A stretch of 64,000 bases of DNA. Origin: Alitta virens. Taxonomy: Eukaryota; Annelida; Polychaeta; Phyllodocida; Nereididae. The notes under the pieces were generated by a model. It did no database searches and was not told where the DNA came from. It saw nothing but the letters and a program-made list of their open reading frames with translations. A program made the position numbers and the translations under genes. Shown here piece after piece: positions 43,101 through 55,478 of the stretch. Location of the stretch: assembly GCA_932294295.1 (NCBI GenBank), contig OW028581.1, positions 9,284,526 through 9,348,525 of the forward strand, read 5' to 3'. The number at the start of each line of letters is the position of its first letter. The first letter of the stretch is position 1.

Positions 43101-45376
43101 GAGTTACATTCCTGTGACTAGTGGTTCATTTCTAGCTGGGAATGCTGATAATAATAAATTTGCCTTCTTCTTTTCAGACATAGTTTATGTGGCCACCGTT
43201 CACATAACTCATTGTAAATTGTCCTGTCTCTTTCTGAATTCTGGAAAAGCTGTTTTGTGCGAGAAGCCACTTGCCTTGAACATAAAGCAAGTGCAGAAAA
43301 TGATCAATGTCGCCAAGAAAAATAATGTCTTTTTCATGGAGGTAGGCTGATTATTTTTGTCGAGGAATATCAAGTCATTCAATCAATGAATTTTAAATAT
43401 GCAATTTAAAAAATATGTGGATGGTGGGTGGCTGCCATTGCCATATATATTAGTAAAGTGAAAAATGACGCATTTTTCTTTGTGGACAAAAGGAACTCTG
43501 ATTGTTTATTTTATTTTGTTGGTCAAATATTTTTGTCAAAAGGATATAATTTCACTTTATTTGGATAAAGAGGATTCTTGAAAGTTTTTAAAGGAATTTT
43601 TTTTCCTCATTCCAATTTTTGTGAGCTTTTTTTAAAAAACACATTTTGTTTCTAAACATTTAGGCAATATGGTCTCGTTTTTTCCCCGTTTACGATCGAC
43701 TTCGTGAAGAACTTAAGAAGGGGACAGTGGGTGACGTCCAACATGTTTCTGCAAATTTCGGTCGGTTGCATCTGATGAAGGTGGAAAGAATAGCTAACAA
43801 GAGTGTCGGGGGAGGTGTTCTAATGGACATCGGCTGTTACGTTCTTCAATTTGCGCTTCATGTTTATGGTGAAGAACCAGAACAAATTCAAGCCGTAGGC
43901 CACTTAAATGATGAAGGTATGAGTGATATGGTTCTTGTCAGCAGTAATATTTTATCCTTTGATTACTGAAAGTGTACTCTTCATGAGCTACATCTCAGCT
44001 GCTGGATGTCAGTCATGAGTTGTTAAATTGGTGCTTTGTACTCGGTGTCTATGTTGGAGCAAGTAAAAGTCCCCAAAATATGTAACAAGGTGCGCGTAGA
44101 CTTCAAACCTTATCATCTCATTATTATATCAGCCTCTGGTAGCTGGCCATACAAGGTGATTAATTAAAATTATGGGCCAGTAGGCCTAAGTCATTTTCGA
44201 ACTCCATACAATTTCTGTTTATAATAGAAATAATAGTAATACAAAACAACACCAACTGGCAGTCCATAATAAGTGTGATTGTCAATTGCACTTCACAGCT
44301 TGCAACTGAAATAGACCTGAAAAGTTGCCTAATCCGTTTTTACCATTGTTTAGATATATGCAATTTCTCTGCAAAGTACATGTTACGTTATTCAATTGGC
44401 TCATGATCAGTTGTGCAGCAATTCCTAATATTATACATTCAAATTCAGGAGTGGATTGCTTTCAAAACATCACTTTGACATTCAGCGGAAACAGGACTGC
44501 ACAGTTGACTGTACATGGAATGGCCGAGTTGCGCAACAATGCTGTGGTTTGTGGAACCAAAGGAATAATTGAGGTACAGTAGACAAAAATATTCAAATGT
44601 TTTTCCAGTGCTTGAATGTGACTCTTGAGTCAGTCACAGAGTTAATGGATTTGGTATTTGTAAGCTAAATCGCAACATCATACACGGTAGACTTGCCAAC
44701 ATCTCACATGGCAAGTATCGCTCAAGAAAACTGCAAAGTACTGTCTTTGTCCATTTCTGAGATGCTTTGTATATAGCATAAAGTTTTAATCATGTTTATA
44801 ATGTGTTCTGCAGTGTTCCAGCTAGGATTTGAATTGGGCATGGCGCATAAGAATATTAGGGTACCTAAATAGACTCATATGGGGTGCTGAGCTAGTTGAT
44901 AAGCAAGAAAAAAAACATATGTCGTTTATTTATAGAGTGTACACCATGGCTTAAATGGCTATCTGGAACACTTCTTCTGAACATGTTTTGTATAATTTTC
45001 CTTTTGTTTGCAGATCCCAAAAATGTTCTGGTGTCCCACAGAAATACTTGTCAACGATGAAAAGTTTGAGTATCCACTACCAGATGGTCGCGTATCCAGC
45101 TTCGGATATGCTTATGAAGCTGAGGCCTGCCGTCAAGCTATTCTGAAAGGTAGGAAGGACAAACTTGCTGGGCTATACAAATATACATATTATAAATAGC
45201 AAGTTTATGATGCATTTGATTAGATTTTATGTGATTTCTAAGTAATAAAAATTCAAATTATTACAGGTTTGAAGGAGCATCCGCTCATGACTCATGAAAA
45301 TTCCTTGACGCTTTCGAAAGTTCTGGATCAGCTCAAAGATCAACTTAGAGTTAAATATGATTGCGACGATAAATGA
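40116..45376 (+). CDS. DHDH: Dihydrodiol dehydrogenase, tandem copy 1 (seven exons)
   Basis: This NADP-dependent oxidoreductase of the Gfo/Idh/MocA family oxidises trans-dihydrodiols of aromatic hydrocarbons and some sugars such as D-xylose. Exons: 40116-40208, 42679-42790, 43178-43341, 43664-43916, 44449-44573, 45014-45149 and 45267-45376; 330 aa (human 334). The N terminus carries the Rossmann nucleotide-binding turn [10 protein letters not shown]. The catalytic CEKPL lysine is near residue 98. WSRFFP and the DIGCY tyrosine near 182 form the active site, and GTKGIIE and FWCPTEI lie in the C-terminal sheet. A splice acceptor directly precedes the ATG. Intron 1 (2.5 kb) contains two foldback elements and a SINE. 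Exon 6 is the shortest of the three copies (136 bp). No disabling change was seen. Confidence 0.93.
40622..40770. repeat. ~148-bp palindromic foldback element
   Basis: The left arm CATGGCCAATTGTGCCACGT onward is inverted at the right end (…ACGTGGCACATTTGGCC). Both arms continue with GCGTTTTCCATG and AAACGCATGG motifs, so nearly the whole segment can fold on itself. Each arm contains a CACGTG palindrome. It lies in intron 1 of dehydrogenase copy 1. Confidence 0.8.
40841..41660. mobile_element. Foldback element with ~290-bp inverted arms
   Basis: The left arm is about 40841-41130 and the right arm about 41380-41660. They match in inverted orientation along most of their length; shared blocks include TTATTACTCATTTTGCTTTT, CTGATTCCAT, GATGCACTTTGCTTCAG, CAGCCAATAGAA and CCACCTGGTGGAAATA. 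The ~250-bp centre holds two CAGCCAATCAGAAA boxes, a GATTGGTC, a TCACGTGG and then AATGGCGGCC. This is a large non-autonomous DNA transposon in intron 1 of dehydrogenase copy 1. The short open frame starting ATGGCGGCC (41334) has no recognised relative. Confidence 0.8.
42035..42345 (+). mobile_element. tRNA-derived SINE, family 2, plus orientation
   Basis: The element has a B-box-like GGGTTCAATCCCAGG near 42060 and a shared body (CATGAGC, TGAATTGGTGGTCCCTTG, TACTCAGTGTCTATGCTGAG, AAGTAAAAGATCCCACTCAT). It ends in GGCAAGAACTTGCCTTAGAG and a TATC repeat (about 42287-42341). It is the most complete plus-strand copy and lies in intron 1 of dehydrogenase copy 1. Confidence 0.75.
43975..44160 (+). 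mobile_element. SINE family 2 fragment in dehydrogenase copy 1
   Basis: The body of SINE family 2 (TTCATGAGCTACATCTCAGC, TTAAATTGGTGC, TACTCGGTGTCTATG, CAAGTAAAAG, then CAGCCTCTGGTAGCTGG) lies in intron 4, without a recognisable tRNA head. Confidence 0.65.
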
Positions 45377-47210
45377 ATGTCATAAAAATGCTGTGTTTTA
45401 CAGTAAAAATTCAATGGGAATATTATTAAATTTGGTCACTTTTAACAGGGTATATCTCACTTTTCATACTGAAATGTCATTTTCAACTGGAAAGAGTCGG
45501 CTAGTTAAATCATGTTATACAACTATGAATTTATTTATATCGGACTTGTAAGTCCACGCTTAACCTTAGAATTTATTTAAATTGTTTTTGTCAGAATGTT
45601 TATTACAACTTTTGCGTAACATTGAAATTGATTAAACTAGTCATTTAAATTATCAGCGTTTGATAGTTATATTTTAAAAAATCGTACTTTAAAAGGAATT
45701 TACGCTTAATGCTAATTCAAATGTGCATACCATCTTAAATTATCTTTATGACACAAAACAGAAAATATTTGACGTCAGTTAAATATGCAGATTCAAAATT
45801 GTACTTTGAACTACCTCGGAAAAGTTAATTTTTTTAATATATTTATGTGTACTTTACAATTATTGAACTGTTTTACATAATTTAGTTACTCTTGGTAGTT
45901 GATACCATACATTGATGTGAAATTGGTAAAATACTAGTTTGCACTAGTCATGGGCAGGTTGATTGAAGGGTATATCACTGTGGTATTGCTACAGGTTTAG
46001 TGTACATTTAGTCGCAAAAAATGGGATGAAAATATATTTTTAAATTTCAGTGTTCAGTGTTTTGTTATAAATTCGTATGCCTTAGTTGATTGAACCCTGC
46101 CAGTAAACCAACTCATTATTCAGACAAATATGACAATGTATTTTAATGTCAGTTTTAAGTGCGCCAAGGGCAGTCGTAACTCAATAGTCAGGCAGGCTAC
46201 TTGCTGATCCATACCAGCCTTTTAAAATGTCTATACGTGGCCTATGAAATGACTGGCAGGGACATCTAGCGTTCAGTCATGAATTTGGCCATCCTAACAT
46301 GTTGGGCGTTATGAATTTGGCCGTTTTGACCAACCCCCCTTTTGGAGTACACACCATTACATTTATCACGTCAGTTAATTGTTTTAATTGCCTCAGCATA
46401 AACACCAGATTAAGGCAATTAACGTCTCGAGATGGGAGACATATTATAATTACTGATGCAGTAACTCTTAATTTTTGCTATAACTGCTACGGCAGTGCTA
46501 CCGTATAATTTATGGCCATTTGAAGGCTTGAGCTGAGGGCTGCTGCAATTCAGTGGCTATTTTATATTTTTATCCAACAGGTGGCTCATGATATTGCCTT
46601 TGTACCTTTGTAGCCATCTAGTGGCTTATTATTGCACTACTTGAGGGAATGTGATCACTGAAGATTAATCACTTAATTGTAAGTGAGTTATTATAGTTTA
46701 GGTAAGTGAATGTAATGTACTTTGTGAGTATGCATACATATATTCATTGGTGCATGTAGTTAGGATATGACCTTCAATGTATATATACTTGATAGGCTTA
46801 TATAGCATGTATAGTGCATGACCTAAAAAACTTACATTGTTATCAGGTCAAGTGTAAGTGGCACATGTTTTTACATAATATGAGTTTTACCTGATGCTTA
46901 ATATATGATACAATACAACAATACACTGGACTCCATTTGAATACAACCTCACTATTAAGATCACCTAGGTCATATTATACATCAACTATTTTTTGTTTTC
47001 CTCTCTTTTGACAATGTTGGACCCAACCTCTTCATTTTAAAATTTATTTTAAAACTTGCACTTTAAATGTTTTCTGTGGATTGATTCAAACATTTAAATG
47101 CATACATATACTTGTTCATGTATATTATTATAATTACTGCTCTAGGCCATTAAATTGCCAAGCGCTAGATTAGAATAAATACCTGATTGATTTTCCTTTT
47201 CTTTTACAGC
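45377..47210. other. Spacer between dehydrogenase copies 1 and 2
   Basis: No supported ORF. It should contain the 3' UTR of copy 1. A pogo-like motif remnant (ACCTCACTATTAAGATCACC) lies at about 46946-46967. Copy 2 again begins right after a splice acceptor (CTTTTACAG, ending at 47209). Confidence 0.5.
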
Positions 47211-50200
47211 ATGTCTCCAATTCGATGGGGTATCGCTGGCTGTGGCCGCATCAGCGTTGACTTTATTGCTGCGGTGCGATTACTGCCAGAGAGCGAACAC
47301 CGAGTAAGTTATTTTATGCAAAACATAATTTACATTTTAAGTAGAAGATTATTATATTATTATATTATAAATATAACAATATATAATATGCCTATTTTAT
47401 TGTATTACACCCTGTGTTAAAATTGTAGTTTATTTCATTTTATTATTATTATTATTTTATTTTATTTTTTCATCAACTGTATGACAAATGTATCTTACCA
47501 TGATGCAAAAACGTTGTCAATAAAATACTACATGTTTGAATTGAGTTGAATGCTAATCTATGGTTCCTTTTATAGCTAAAAATTCTTGGTAGATTACATT
47601 TCATTTTAATTAACATTTCATTGCGTTTTTGAGAAAGTTCAGAATTTGGTGTTCACCATCAGGGCCATTTCATTAGCAATGCATACAATGAGCTGTGTAT
47701 CATTTATAATTTAGTGTTGTCCTAACGTTAATTATTTTATGGTTTGCAGGTTGTTGCATGTGCAGCGCGTGATGTCGGAAGGGCTAAAAAATTTGCCACG
47801 GACAATTCCATTGCAAAGTTTTATGGATCTTATCAAGAAATGGCTGCTGATCCTGATATTGGTGAGAAACATATTAATTGCATTTAATTAATTTATCGGT
47901 GATGTTCATAAATATGTGAGCTCTGTCTATTTTAGATGCTTAATTATTACTTGCTTTGACTGGAGTGTTGCACTGAAGTGTGTGATGATGATAGTCTCCT
48001 GAAGACCTGTTCAGGCCACTGCCACCAAATAATATATGCAGAAACCCAAAGAAAATTATGAAATATGCGTTTGAGGAATCACCCTCCCCCCCCCCTCTTC
48101 TCCCACGCACTGCCGAAATGTTGCTGGATTCTAGCTGTGTAATCTAATTTTCAGTGCTGTAGACAGGGCCGGTCCTAGGGCAACATAAGCAGCTGCATTG
48201 GGCCCCATGCCTAAATAGGCCCAGCACGTCGGTAGTATTAGGCCACACTTTTAATTAAAGAGCGAGAAAGAAAAAGTCTTTGCTTTGGAGTGTCACAGAT
48301 ATTTCTGGTAGTTCTGGAAGTAGTATTTAGTTAGTATATTCAATATATGTAATTTTTATGTCTGTATTAACAATGTAATGTGCATTCTATGTACCTTGTT
48401 TATGACGAATGGGTCAAAACTGACTCCGTATGGTCAAATAAAATTTATCTATCTATTTAGGACACAATTTATGCATCGCTTTGGGCCTCACAAGTGCTAA
48501 GACTAGCCCTGGTTGTAGAAATTTCCCATTAGGACCACCTTTGTTGTGTGATTGACTTAATAGCGAGGTGGTCTCAATTGCGACATAAGGTATGAAGATT
48601 ATGATAGGATACATTGTACATGAAATATTTCGTTCTCTCTAATTTTAGACATAGTCTATGTTGGCACTATTCACATCACTCATTGTGAATTATCCTGTCT
48701 TTACATGAACGCGGGAAAAAATGTTCTGTGCGAAAAACCCCTCGGCATGAATTTGAAGCAAGTACAGACTTGCATGGAATCTGCGCGTAAAAACGATGTA
48801 TTTTTCATGGAGGTATGTTGTATTTCTTTTCCGTTTAGTTTATTCCTAACTGCGAAAGTTGCCATGCAGAAATATAGCTTCGATTAATTGATTTGGATAC
48901 AGATCTAGATAATAAAACCAAAAAAGTGGAAAACTTACGGTATGAAATAAAAATAAAACTTGCAGCTTAAATGTTTCAGCCAACTCTTTGTTGAAGCTGC
49001 ACTGTCGGTCAAAATTGCAATTTTCAAACACTTTATCAGTTAGTTGAAAATCACCTTAATTTATCAACGCACACCAAATTTGTGTGAACTAATGACTTTA
49101 TCAAGCATTAATACAAAATCCAGACCAAAACATTGGAAACAATGGAAATAGCATCATCACCCATAGTTCAGTATTGTGATGTCATCATTTGGTTTGTTTA
49201 CATATTGAAATTTGAGTGTGGTCTCTTACTTGCCTAAGTATAGACACTGCGTACAAGGCACCAGTGTCTGTGAAATCACGGCTGACGCCGGATTTTACTG
49301 GCAAAATTATTAATTGTCAGATGACAGGCAATATAAACATCTGACAAATTGTCCGCCTATTTAAGAAACTCCATTGGCCAATGTGTTGAGTGGTGAGGGG
49401 GCATTGCAGATTTGGACTTGATTTGGTTGAAATGTCAATGATTGAAAGATTTTGTAGTATTTTTTTTGTGTACAATGTAACAAAAAAAAGTAACATCATT
49501 ACACATTGTAACAAGAAATGTCTGAAAATGTTGACGAAAACATTTTACACTTAGTCACCATGGGTGGGGTCTTTGACTTGGCTCACCATAGATAGGACTA
49601 GTCCATAGGACATACTGCAGCTTATTATTATTTTTTTCAATATTTGATTTTTGATTCCCATGGTGTAATAAAATAATTGTAAAGTTTTTGTCAGACAAGG
49701 CACTCAAATGTCAGACATGAAATGCTTTTGTGTCAGACAAAAAAGACTAAACACTGCTAAATGACCTTGTCTTATTTACTAGTAAGAAAAGTAAAAGACA
49801 ATATTCAATCAGTTTCTTTTTATTTCAGGGTGTATGGTCCCGTTTCTTCCCGGTTTATGATCGACTTCGCGAAGAACTCAAGAAAGGAACTGTTGGCAAT
49901 GTACACCATGTTGGCGTCAATTTTGGTCTCAAAAATCTCATCAACGTGGACAGGATTGCGGACAAGAGTGTCGGAGGAGGTGTTCTAATGGACATCGGCT
50001 GTTACGCTCTTCAGTTTGCGCTTCATGTTTATGAAGAAGAACCAGAACAAGTTCACGCTACTGGCCACCTGGACAAAAACGGTAGATATATCTAAAATAT
50101 GACGTTTCATTTTGTGTTCCAAGAGCATTAGATACTAATAATAGGCCTTAAAATGTATTTATTTATTTCCTAACCTGTTTTAATCCTGATCAACAAATAT

Positions 50201-50908
50201 GAGCAACCAGATGAGCTGTAGAAAGTTGACTCTGAACCTTCTTGAATTTTTTTCAGGTGTGGACTGGTTCGAAAACATCACTCTGACATTTCGCGGAAAC
50301 AGGACAGCTCAGCTGACAGTACATGGAGTTGCTCAGTTACCAAATAATGCCATAGTTAGTGGAACAAAAGGAATAATTGAGGTCATTTTATGATATTGAT
50401 ACTTTTATACATGTATGGGATTTTACTATTATTGTACAAAATCTTTGTGGTGTTTATCAAAGAAATTAAGCTAGTTTGTTGGACACAAAAAGTCATTACG
50501 CTGTTGTTATTGTATTGCAGATTCCAAGTTATTTTTGGTGTCCAAATGAGATAGTCGTCAACGATGACAAAACGGAGTATCCCCTTCCTGCCGGCAAAGA
50601 TAGTTTGGGTCATGAGAATCACACGCGCAGCACTGGATTTGCTTATGAAGCCAAAGTGTGTCAAGATGCTTTGCAAAATGGTAGGTCATCATACATGCAA
50701 GCTATTACATTAGTTGGGTTTTTTTTCGAAAATTTTTATTGTTAAGAAGTTAAGAAAGGAAGCCGCATGTAGTAGCTAACAATATTTTTTTCTCTTTACA
50801 GGTTTAAAAGAGCATCCGTTCATGACACATGAAGATTCCTTGTGGCTTGCAAAACTTCTGGATCAAATTCGGCAGCAGCTAGGTGTAAAATATGAAACAG
50901 ATGACTGA
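47211..50908 (+). CDS. DHDH: Dihydrodiol dehydrogenase, tandem copy 2 (seven exons)
   Basis: Exons: 47211-47303, 47750-47861, 48649-48812, 49829-50081, 50257-50381, 50521-50680 and 50802-50908; 337 aa. Exon lengths 1-5 (93, 112, 164, 253 and 125 bp) and all intron phases equal those of copies 1 and 3. The Rossmann turn is [10 protein letters not shown], and the CEKPLG lysine, WSRFFP and DIGCYALQF tyrosine are all kept. Exon 6 is 24 bp longer than in copy 1, adding eight residues in the loop KDSLGHENHTRSTGFAY near the substrate-binding end. Intron 2 holds an hAT-like MITE with a nested retroinsertion. The gene appears intact. Confidence 0.93.
48164..48511. mobile_element. hAT-like MITE, copy 1, with a nested insertion
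   Basis: The element begins CAGGGCCGGTCCTAGGG and ends CTAAGACTAGCCCTG, an imperfect inverted terminal repeat of about 15 bp. It is flanked by an 8-bp duplication with one mismatch (GCTGTAGA / GTTGTAGA), as for hAT elements. Comparison with copy 2 (58683-58890) shows that about 130 bp around 48325-48457 is an extra insertion. Confidence 0.85.
48325..48457 (+). mobile_element. LINE 3'-end fragment nested in the hAT-like MITE
   Basis: The segment is absent from the related MITE at 58683-58890. It ends GTCAAATAAAATTTATCTAT plus a short ATCT repeat, the usual form of a LINE 3' end with a short tandem-repeat tail. No coding sequence and no certain target duplication were seen. Confidence 0.55.
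49215..49275 (-). mobile_element. SINE family 2 fragment
   Basis: The short match GGTCTCTTACTTGCCTAAG and CACTGCGTACAAGGCACC corresponds to the body of SINE family 2 in minus orientation. A related scrap, ACCATGGGTGGGGTCTTTGA, lies near 49558. Both are in intron 3 of dehydrogenase copy 2. Confidence 0.5.
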
Positions 50909-52814
50909 TTTATACTCAAGTTTACTCATATCATCGAGAGACTTGTTAAGACTATTTCATGCATGTCTCTTGCATGATTGGTTATTGACGGGCTGATTAT
51001 ATTTGATCTGAAATACATATGACAGATTTCAAAATTATTGAACATTTTGTTAGTTTTTTTCATTTTTGTTTTTCATTTCACTGAAGTTTTTAAAAAATTG
51101 CTGTGAATTATGCAGTAAGATAGGTTGGGAGCTGAGCTTTTTAGGTGGCTCGGTACTCATCAAAACATAACACTGCACAGCTGTTCGCAATGATTGTATA
51201 GAAAAATGATTGTATAGAAAAAACCTCTGCAGACGTAATGAGGAGCGAGACAGGCGCTTGTAAAACTGCATTACTTTTCATTTCATATCTTCGCCATTCA
51301 TTGTTCAAAACTTACGTAATTCGAATATGTCATCACAAAGTAACTCAACCAAAATTGCAAGCTGTACAATAATTACTTTTTGTAACAATCAACATTAAAA
51401 TCGGCGTGTTAAAAAACTGGCTTTAAACAAAACAATTAACGCCATATTTTTATTTTTATCTTGGTTGTTTATTCACCAACTATTACCAAAATCTGGCTTT
51501 GTGCTTTTAATTACATTCTCTAAATTGTCAGAAAATTTCATAATTCTATGAACAATAGTTTTAACATAATTAAGCCTCAAACATGGGCTACCAGCTGATG
51601 TTAATATTGTTAATTTCATTGGAGTACAGATCGAGGAACATAGAGCTAAAAAGGGACGGTACTCATTCGGATCTAATGCTCAAATTATGCAAAATATACC
51701 AAATAATAGCCCAAAGACTCTACTTTAAGTCTATGGCTTTGCTGGTCAATATCATTTAGATTTGTGAAAAATTGCAACTTTATATTAACAAATGATGCTC
51801 TCAGTATCAGTTCGGTCAAACTGGGGGACATCATAAAAAGGCCAGGGATTCCTATGTCAAAACTCTCCATTTTTTCAATTCCCTTGGGTGACCGCTTAAC
51901 ATAGTTTGGACCATTTGTTACAAGATGTTTATGTTAATGGATTAATAATATTAATTTAATCCTTATAATCTTGGCTGGAATGTCCTATGTTATGGTATGC
52001 TGTTCACTGCTTTATAACTTGGAACATCGAAGGAATTGCAATGTCATGGTCTAACTTCCAAGTGATTGTTGACCTTTGTGTCATGCTTATGAGAGGTATT
52101 AATGAGTGTGTCAATGGATGTGACACTTGAACATGCAGCCGCAGATGACATTGTGCATTTTACATAATGATGATTTTGCAATAGTCATGGCACTCGTTGA
52201 ATTATCTGATATGTTTATTGATGATCTTGATAAAAATAACAATAAGAGGAGGCAATTTTAATCTGTGAAAGACCTTAAAGCTAACACTGTTGCTGATACA
52301 GTGGAGGGATTTATCAATTGAGAATGTAAGTATACCTAGTATCAATGTATTGGGAGTACCTATAGCTAATTATGAGTGCACATGTGTGCAAGTGATTTGG
52401 AAAAGACAACTATTATAAAGTATTCGTAAGTAATGTTCAGCTTAATTGGCAGGTTATCGATGGCACATTGCAACATTTTAAATTGCTAGGTCTGCCAAAT
52501 TAAAAGGTGCAATTGTAATGACTCGAGATCTTGCACTGATATACAATAATACAGCTCACTAAATTTAAAATGGACTAATTTATGAGCCACATTTTATTCT
52601 AATTGCCAAGAAAATAGTTTCCTGATTATATTTCTGAACATATTTAAATCTGTGTCAAATAGTCATGAGGCACGCATGCTTTGGTGCCCAACAACAGCAA
52701 TTGTTGGTGGCCTAGGGTTAATCAGAATTTCAGTACAATTGATTATAACTATCATGATGGAATTGGTTCATATAGTTGCATTTCTAATATTTTTTTTAAA
52801 CTTTTCCTTAAAGT
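50909..52814. other. Spacer between dehydrogenase copies 2 and 3
   Basis: No supported ORF or recognised repeat. Unique AT-rich sequence that should contain the 3' UTR of copy 2 and any 5' exon of copy 3. Confidence 0.5.
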
Positions 52815-55388
52815 ATGGCACCTTTACGATGGGGTATTGCTGGCTGTGGCCGAATTAGTGCGGATTTCGCGATGGCTGTTCAACTACTGCCAGAAAGCGT
52901 GCATCAGGTAACTTTAATGATTACTTTCAATCTATAAATTATTTTATGACATACAATCAATATTTTATCTATCGAGGTACACAAGACTGATTCCTTGTAA
53001 GAGCTGTTTGATTAAAAAGTAATAGGACTTCAGCCTTTTGCATTTTCAAAAACCTTTGGGACCCATCCCAAAACGTATAACTGACCATATATGACCACAT
53101 ATATGTATTTTTGATCGCTTGTACATAGGTTGTGGCATGCGCTGCAAGAGATAAAGAAAGATCGGAAAAATTTGCAAAAGAAGGTTCCATTCCGAAGTTT
53201 TATGGATCATATGAAGAAATGGCAGCAGATTCTGAAATCGGTAAGAGATCGATTTTATATCAAATATTTCAAAGAACGCAAATTTTGTGGAAATTTAGTA
53301 CATTTGGTCCATGATATGAGCTGATATGATTAAAAGATCTAAAATATTTGTAAACGCAAATAGCAATTTGAAAGGTTTAGCTTGCTCTCTAACGAAATAT
53401 ATTCTTAAAATGTAACATAGTGTGGACTCGGAGCAGCTTTACCATCTCATCATTATGTCTGCCTCTGGCAGCTGGTCATTTAAACTGACTTGGCATCAGA
53501 TCCAGTAGCATTTAGACATGGACATACTCAATAGGAAATTGTTTTCCATAATTTCAGACATAGTCTATGTAGGCACAGTCCATTCTACTCATTGCGAATT
53601 GTCCTGCCTTTACATGAACGCTGGAAAGCATGTTTTGTGTGAAAAACCTTTGGGCTTGAATTTGAACCAAGTGCAAAGCTGCATCGAGGCTTCACAGAAA
53701 AATAATGTCTTCTTCATGGAGGTATGTTACAAAGCATATTATTTTCTTTGTCAGGCTAAACTTCAGGATGATATGATAAATTTCTTTTTTATTATAAATG
53801 TATCCATATTTTTTATCTTAGTGTGCAGACTTTCACCATCTAACAGGGAAAAATCATGAAATGTGAGAAATCAGTTGCTCTGAGGAAGCCAACCTGTTAG
53901 GCGGTGAAGGTCTCTGGACACTAAGGTAAAAAATCTGCTTAATATATGTCACCAAGAAATTTACCACATCACTTAATTTGGATTGCACGTTATCAAGAAA
54001 TGTTCACTAGCCTAAACTTCAGGAGTTAATATTTACTTGGATTGTGTTTTTTATTCGAAAGGGGTTTTGGACTCGTTTCTTCCCAGTTTATGAACGTCTC
54101 CGAGAAGAGTTAAAGAAAGGAACTATCGGTGAGGTTCGTCACGTTTCATCGGCATTTGGTATCACAGACTTCATCGACTTTGCTCGGATCGCAGACAAAA
54201 GCATCGGAGGTGGGGTACTAATGGACATAGGTTGTTACAGTCTGCAGTTTGCTCTGCACGTTTACGGAGAGATGCCCGAGAAAATTCATGTCGCTGGAAA
54301 CTTCAATGAACAAGGTAAATAAGCCACTGAGTTCATGTACTTTTTAAGAATTTCTGGTGAACTATACCTAGTTGATAAATATTAATCTTTTAGTGAATGC
54401 ATTTGTTCAGCTTAAGTTGCTGTCAATGACTGAAGATATGAATAATATATGAAGAAAATATGAAAATATAAGTTCAGTAGGTGAAAAGAGTTATGTCCAA
54501 TGAGACCAGATAATTGCCTACGGTTCAAATGATCAGTAATTGTTCTCAGAATGACAGCTGTTGACAGTTTATATTATTTTTATGAGAATAATATCTATGT
54601 TGCTCATTTGTGTTTTCAGGCCTAGACTTATTTGAAGCAATCACACTGACATTTAGCAGGAACAGGACAGCCCAATTAACTGCTCATGGATTAGTCGAGC
54701 TTCCAAATAACTCAATTGTTTGCGGTACAAAAGGAATTATAGAGGTTCGTGAAAATTAATTGATCTCTAGGAATTAGAACAACATACTTTGTGCGCTCCA
54801 GGAATTTTAGCAATGTTCTCTTTCAGTTTTGATTAAACAGCATCATAATTTTATTTGTTGCATTACATCTTTGCACAGATTCCCAGACTCATGTGGTGTC
54901 CTACTGAAATAATTATCAACGGTGAGAAACATGAGTATCCAGTGCCATCGGGCAAACGCCCTTTTATACACATCAACTGTTCGGGCTTTGTTTATGAAAT
55001 AAAAGCAGTCGGAGAAGCAGTCCGACAAGGTAATTCCTCTTTTGCTATATATAAATGAATATTTGCTTAATCACAGAAGTTATAATTAATATAAATAATT
55101 ATGAAATAGGCCCAGTCAAAGATCTGCGGATTTTCACGTTCATTAGTTTATTTGGTCATTAAAGTATAACACGTGTTTCATGGTTACCTTACAATACATC
55201 ATAAATGCAAACGATAAGAAGTACCTAATTACCTGTCATATGTTGTATTTACATGCTCAATAATCAAAATACTTTTTTTAGGACTAAAGGAGCATCCCCT
55301 TATGCCACATAGCGATTCATTGAGGCTTGGAAAAATGTTGGATAACATAAAGCTACAAGTAGGAATTAAATATGACTGTGATGATTAA
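52815..55388 (+). CDS. DHDH: Dihydrodiol dehydrogenase, tandem copy 3 (seven exons)
   Basis: Exons: 52815-52907, 53129-53240, 53558-53721, 54062-54314, 54620-54744, 54879-55029 and 55282-55388; 334 aa. It has the same exon plan and phases as copies 1 and 2. [10 protein letters not shown], the CEKPLG lysine, WTRFFP and the DIGCYSLQF tyrosine are present. Exon 6 is 151 bp, with its own loop sequence (GKRPFIHINCSGFVY), so this loop differs in all three copies. The acceptor of exon 4 (TATTCGAAAG) is weak and lacks a pyrimidine tract, but the downstream reading requires it. A poly-A signal AATAAA lies at 55473-55478. The gene appears intact and is the most compact of the three. Confidence 0.92.
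53420..53486 (+). mobile_element. SINE family 2 3' fragment
   Basis: CTTTACCATCTCATCATTAT and GCCTCTGGCAGCTGGTCAT match the 3' part of SINE family 2 in plus orientation, in intron 2 of dehydrogenase copy 3. Confidence 0.55.
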
Positions 55389-55472
55389 ATAACATTTATT
55401 TCTAGGTCAGAATTATGTATTAATATGTATTAGTTGTGTCAATTGCTCATTGAAATGTTGTACATAATATTA

Positions 55473-55478
55473 AATAAA
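55473..55478 (+). promoter_or_regulatory. Poly-A signal of dehydrogenase copy 3
   Basis: AATAAA lies 85 bp after the stop codon, followed by AT-rich sequence. The short distance and correct strand make it the likely 3'-end signal. Confidence 0.6.

Noticed and set aside
47211..50908. Dehydrogenase copies 2 and 3 as pseudogenes
   Set aside because: All seven exons, splice sites, phases and key catalytic residues are kept in both, with no stop or frameshift.
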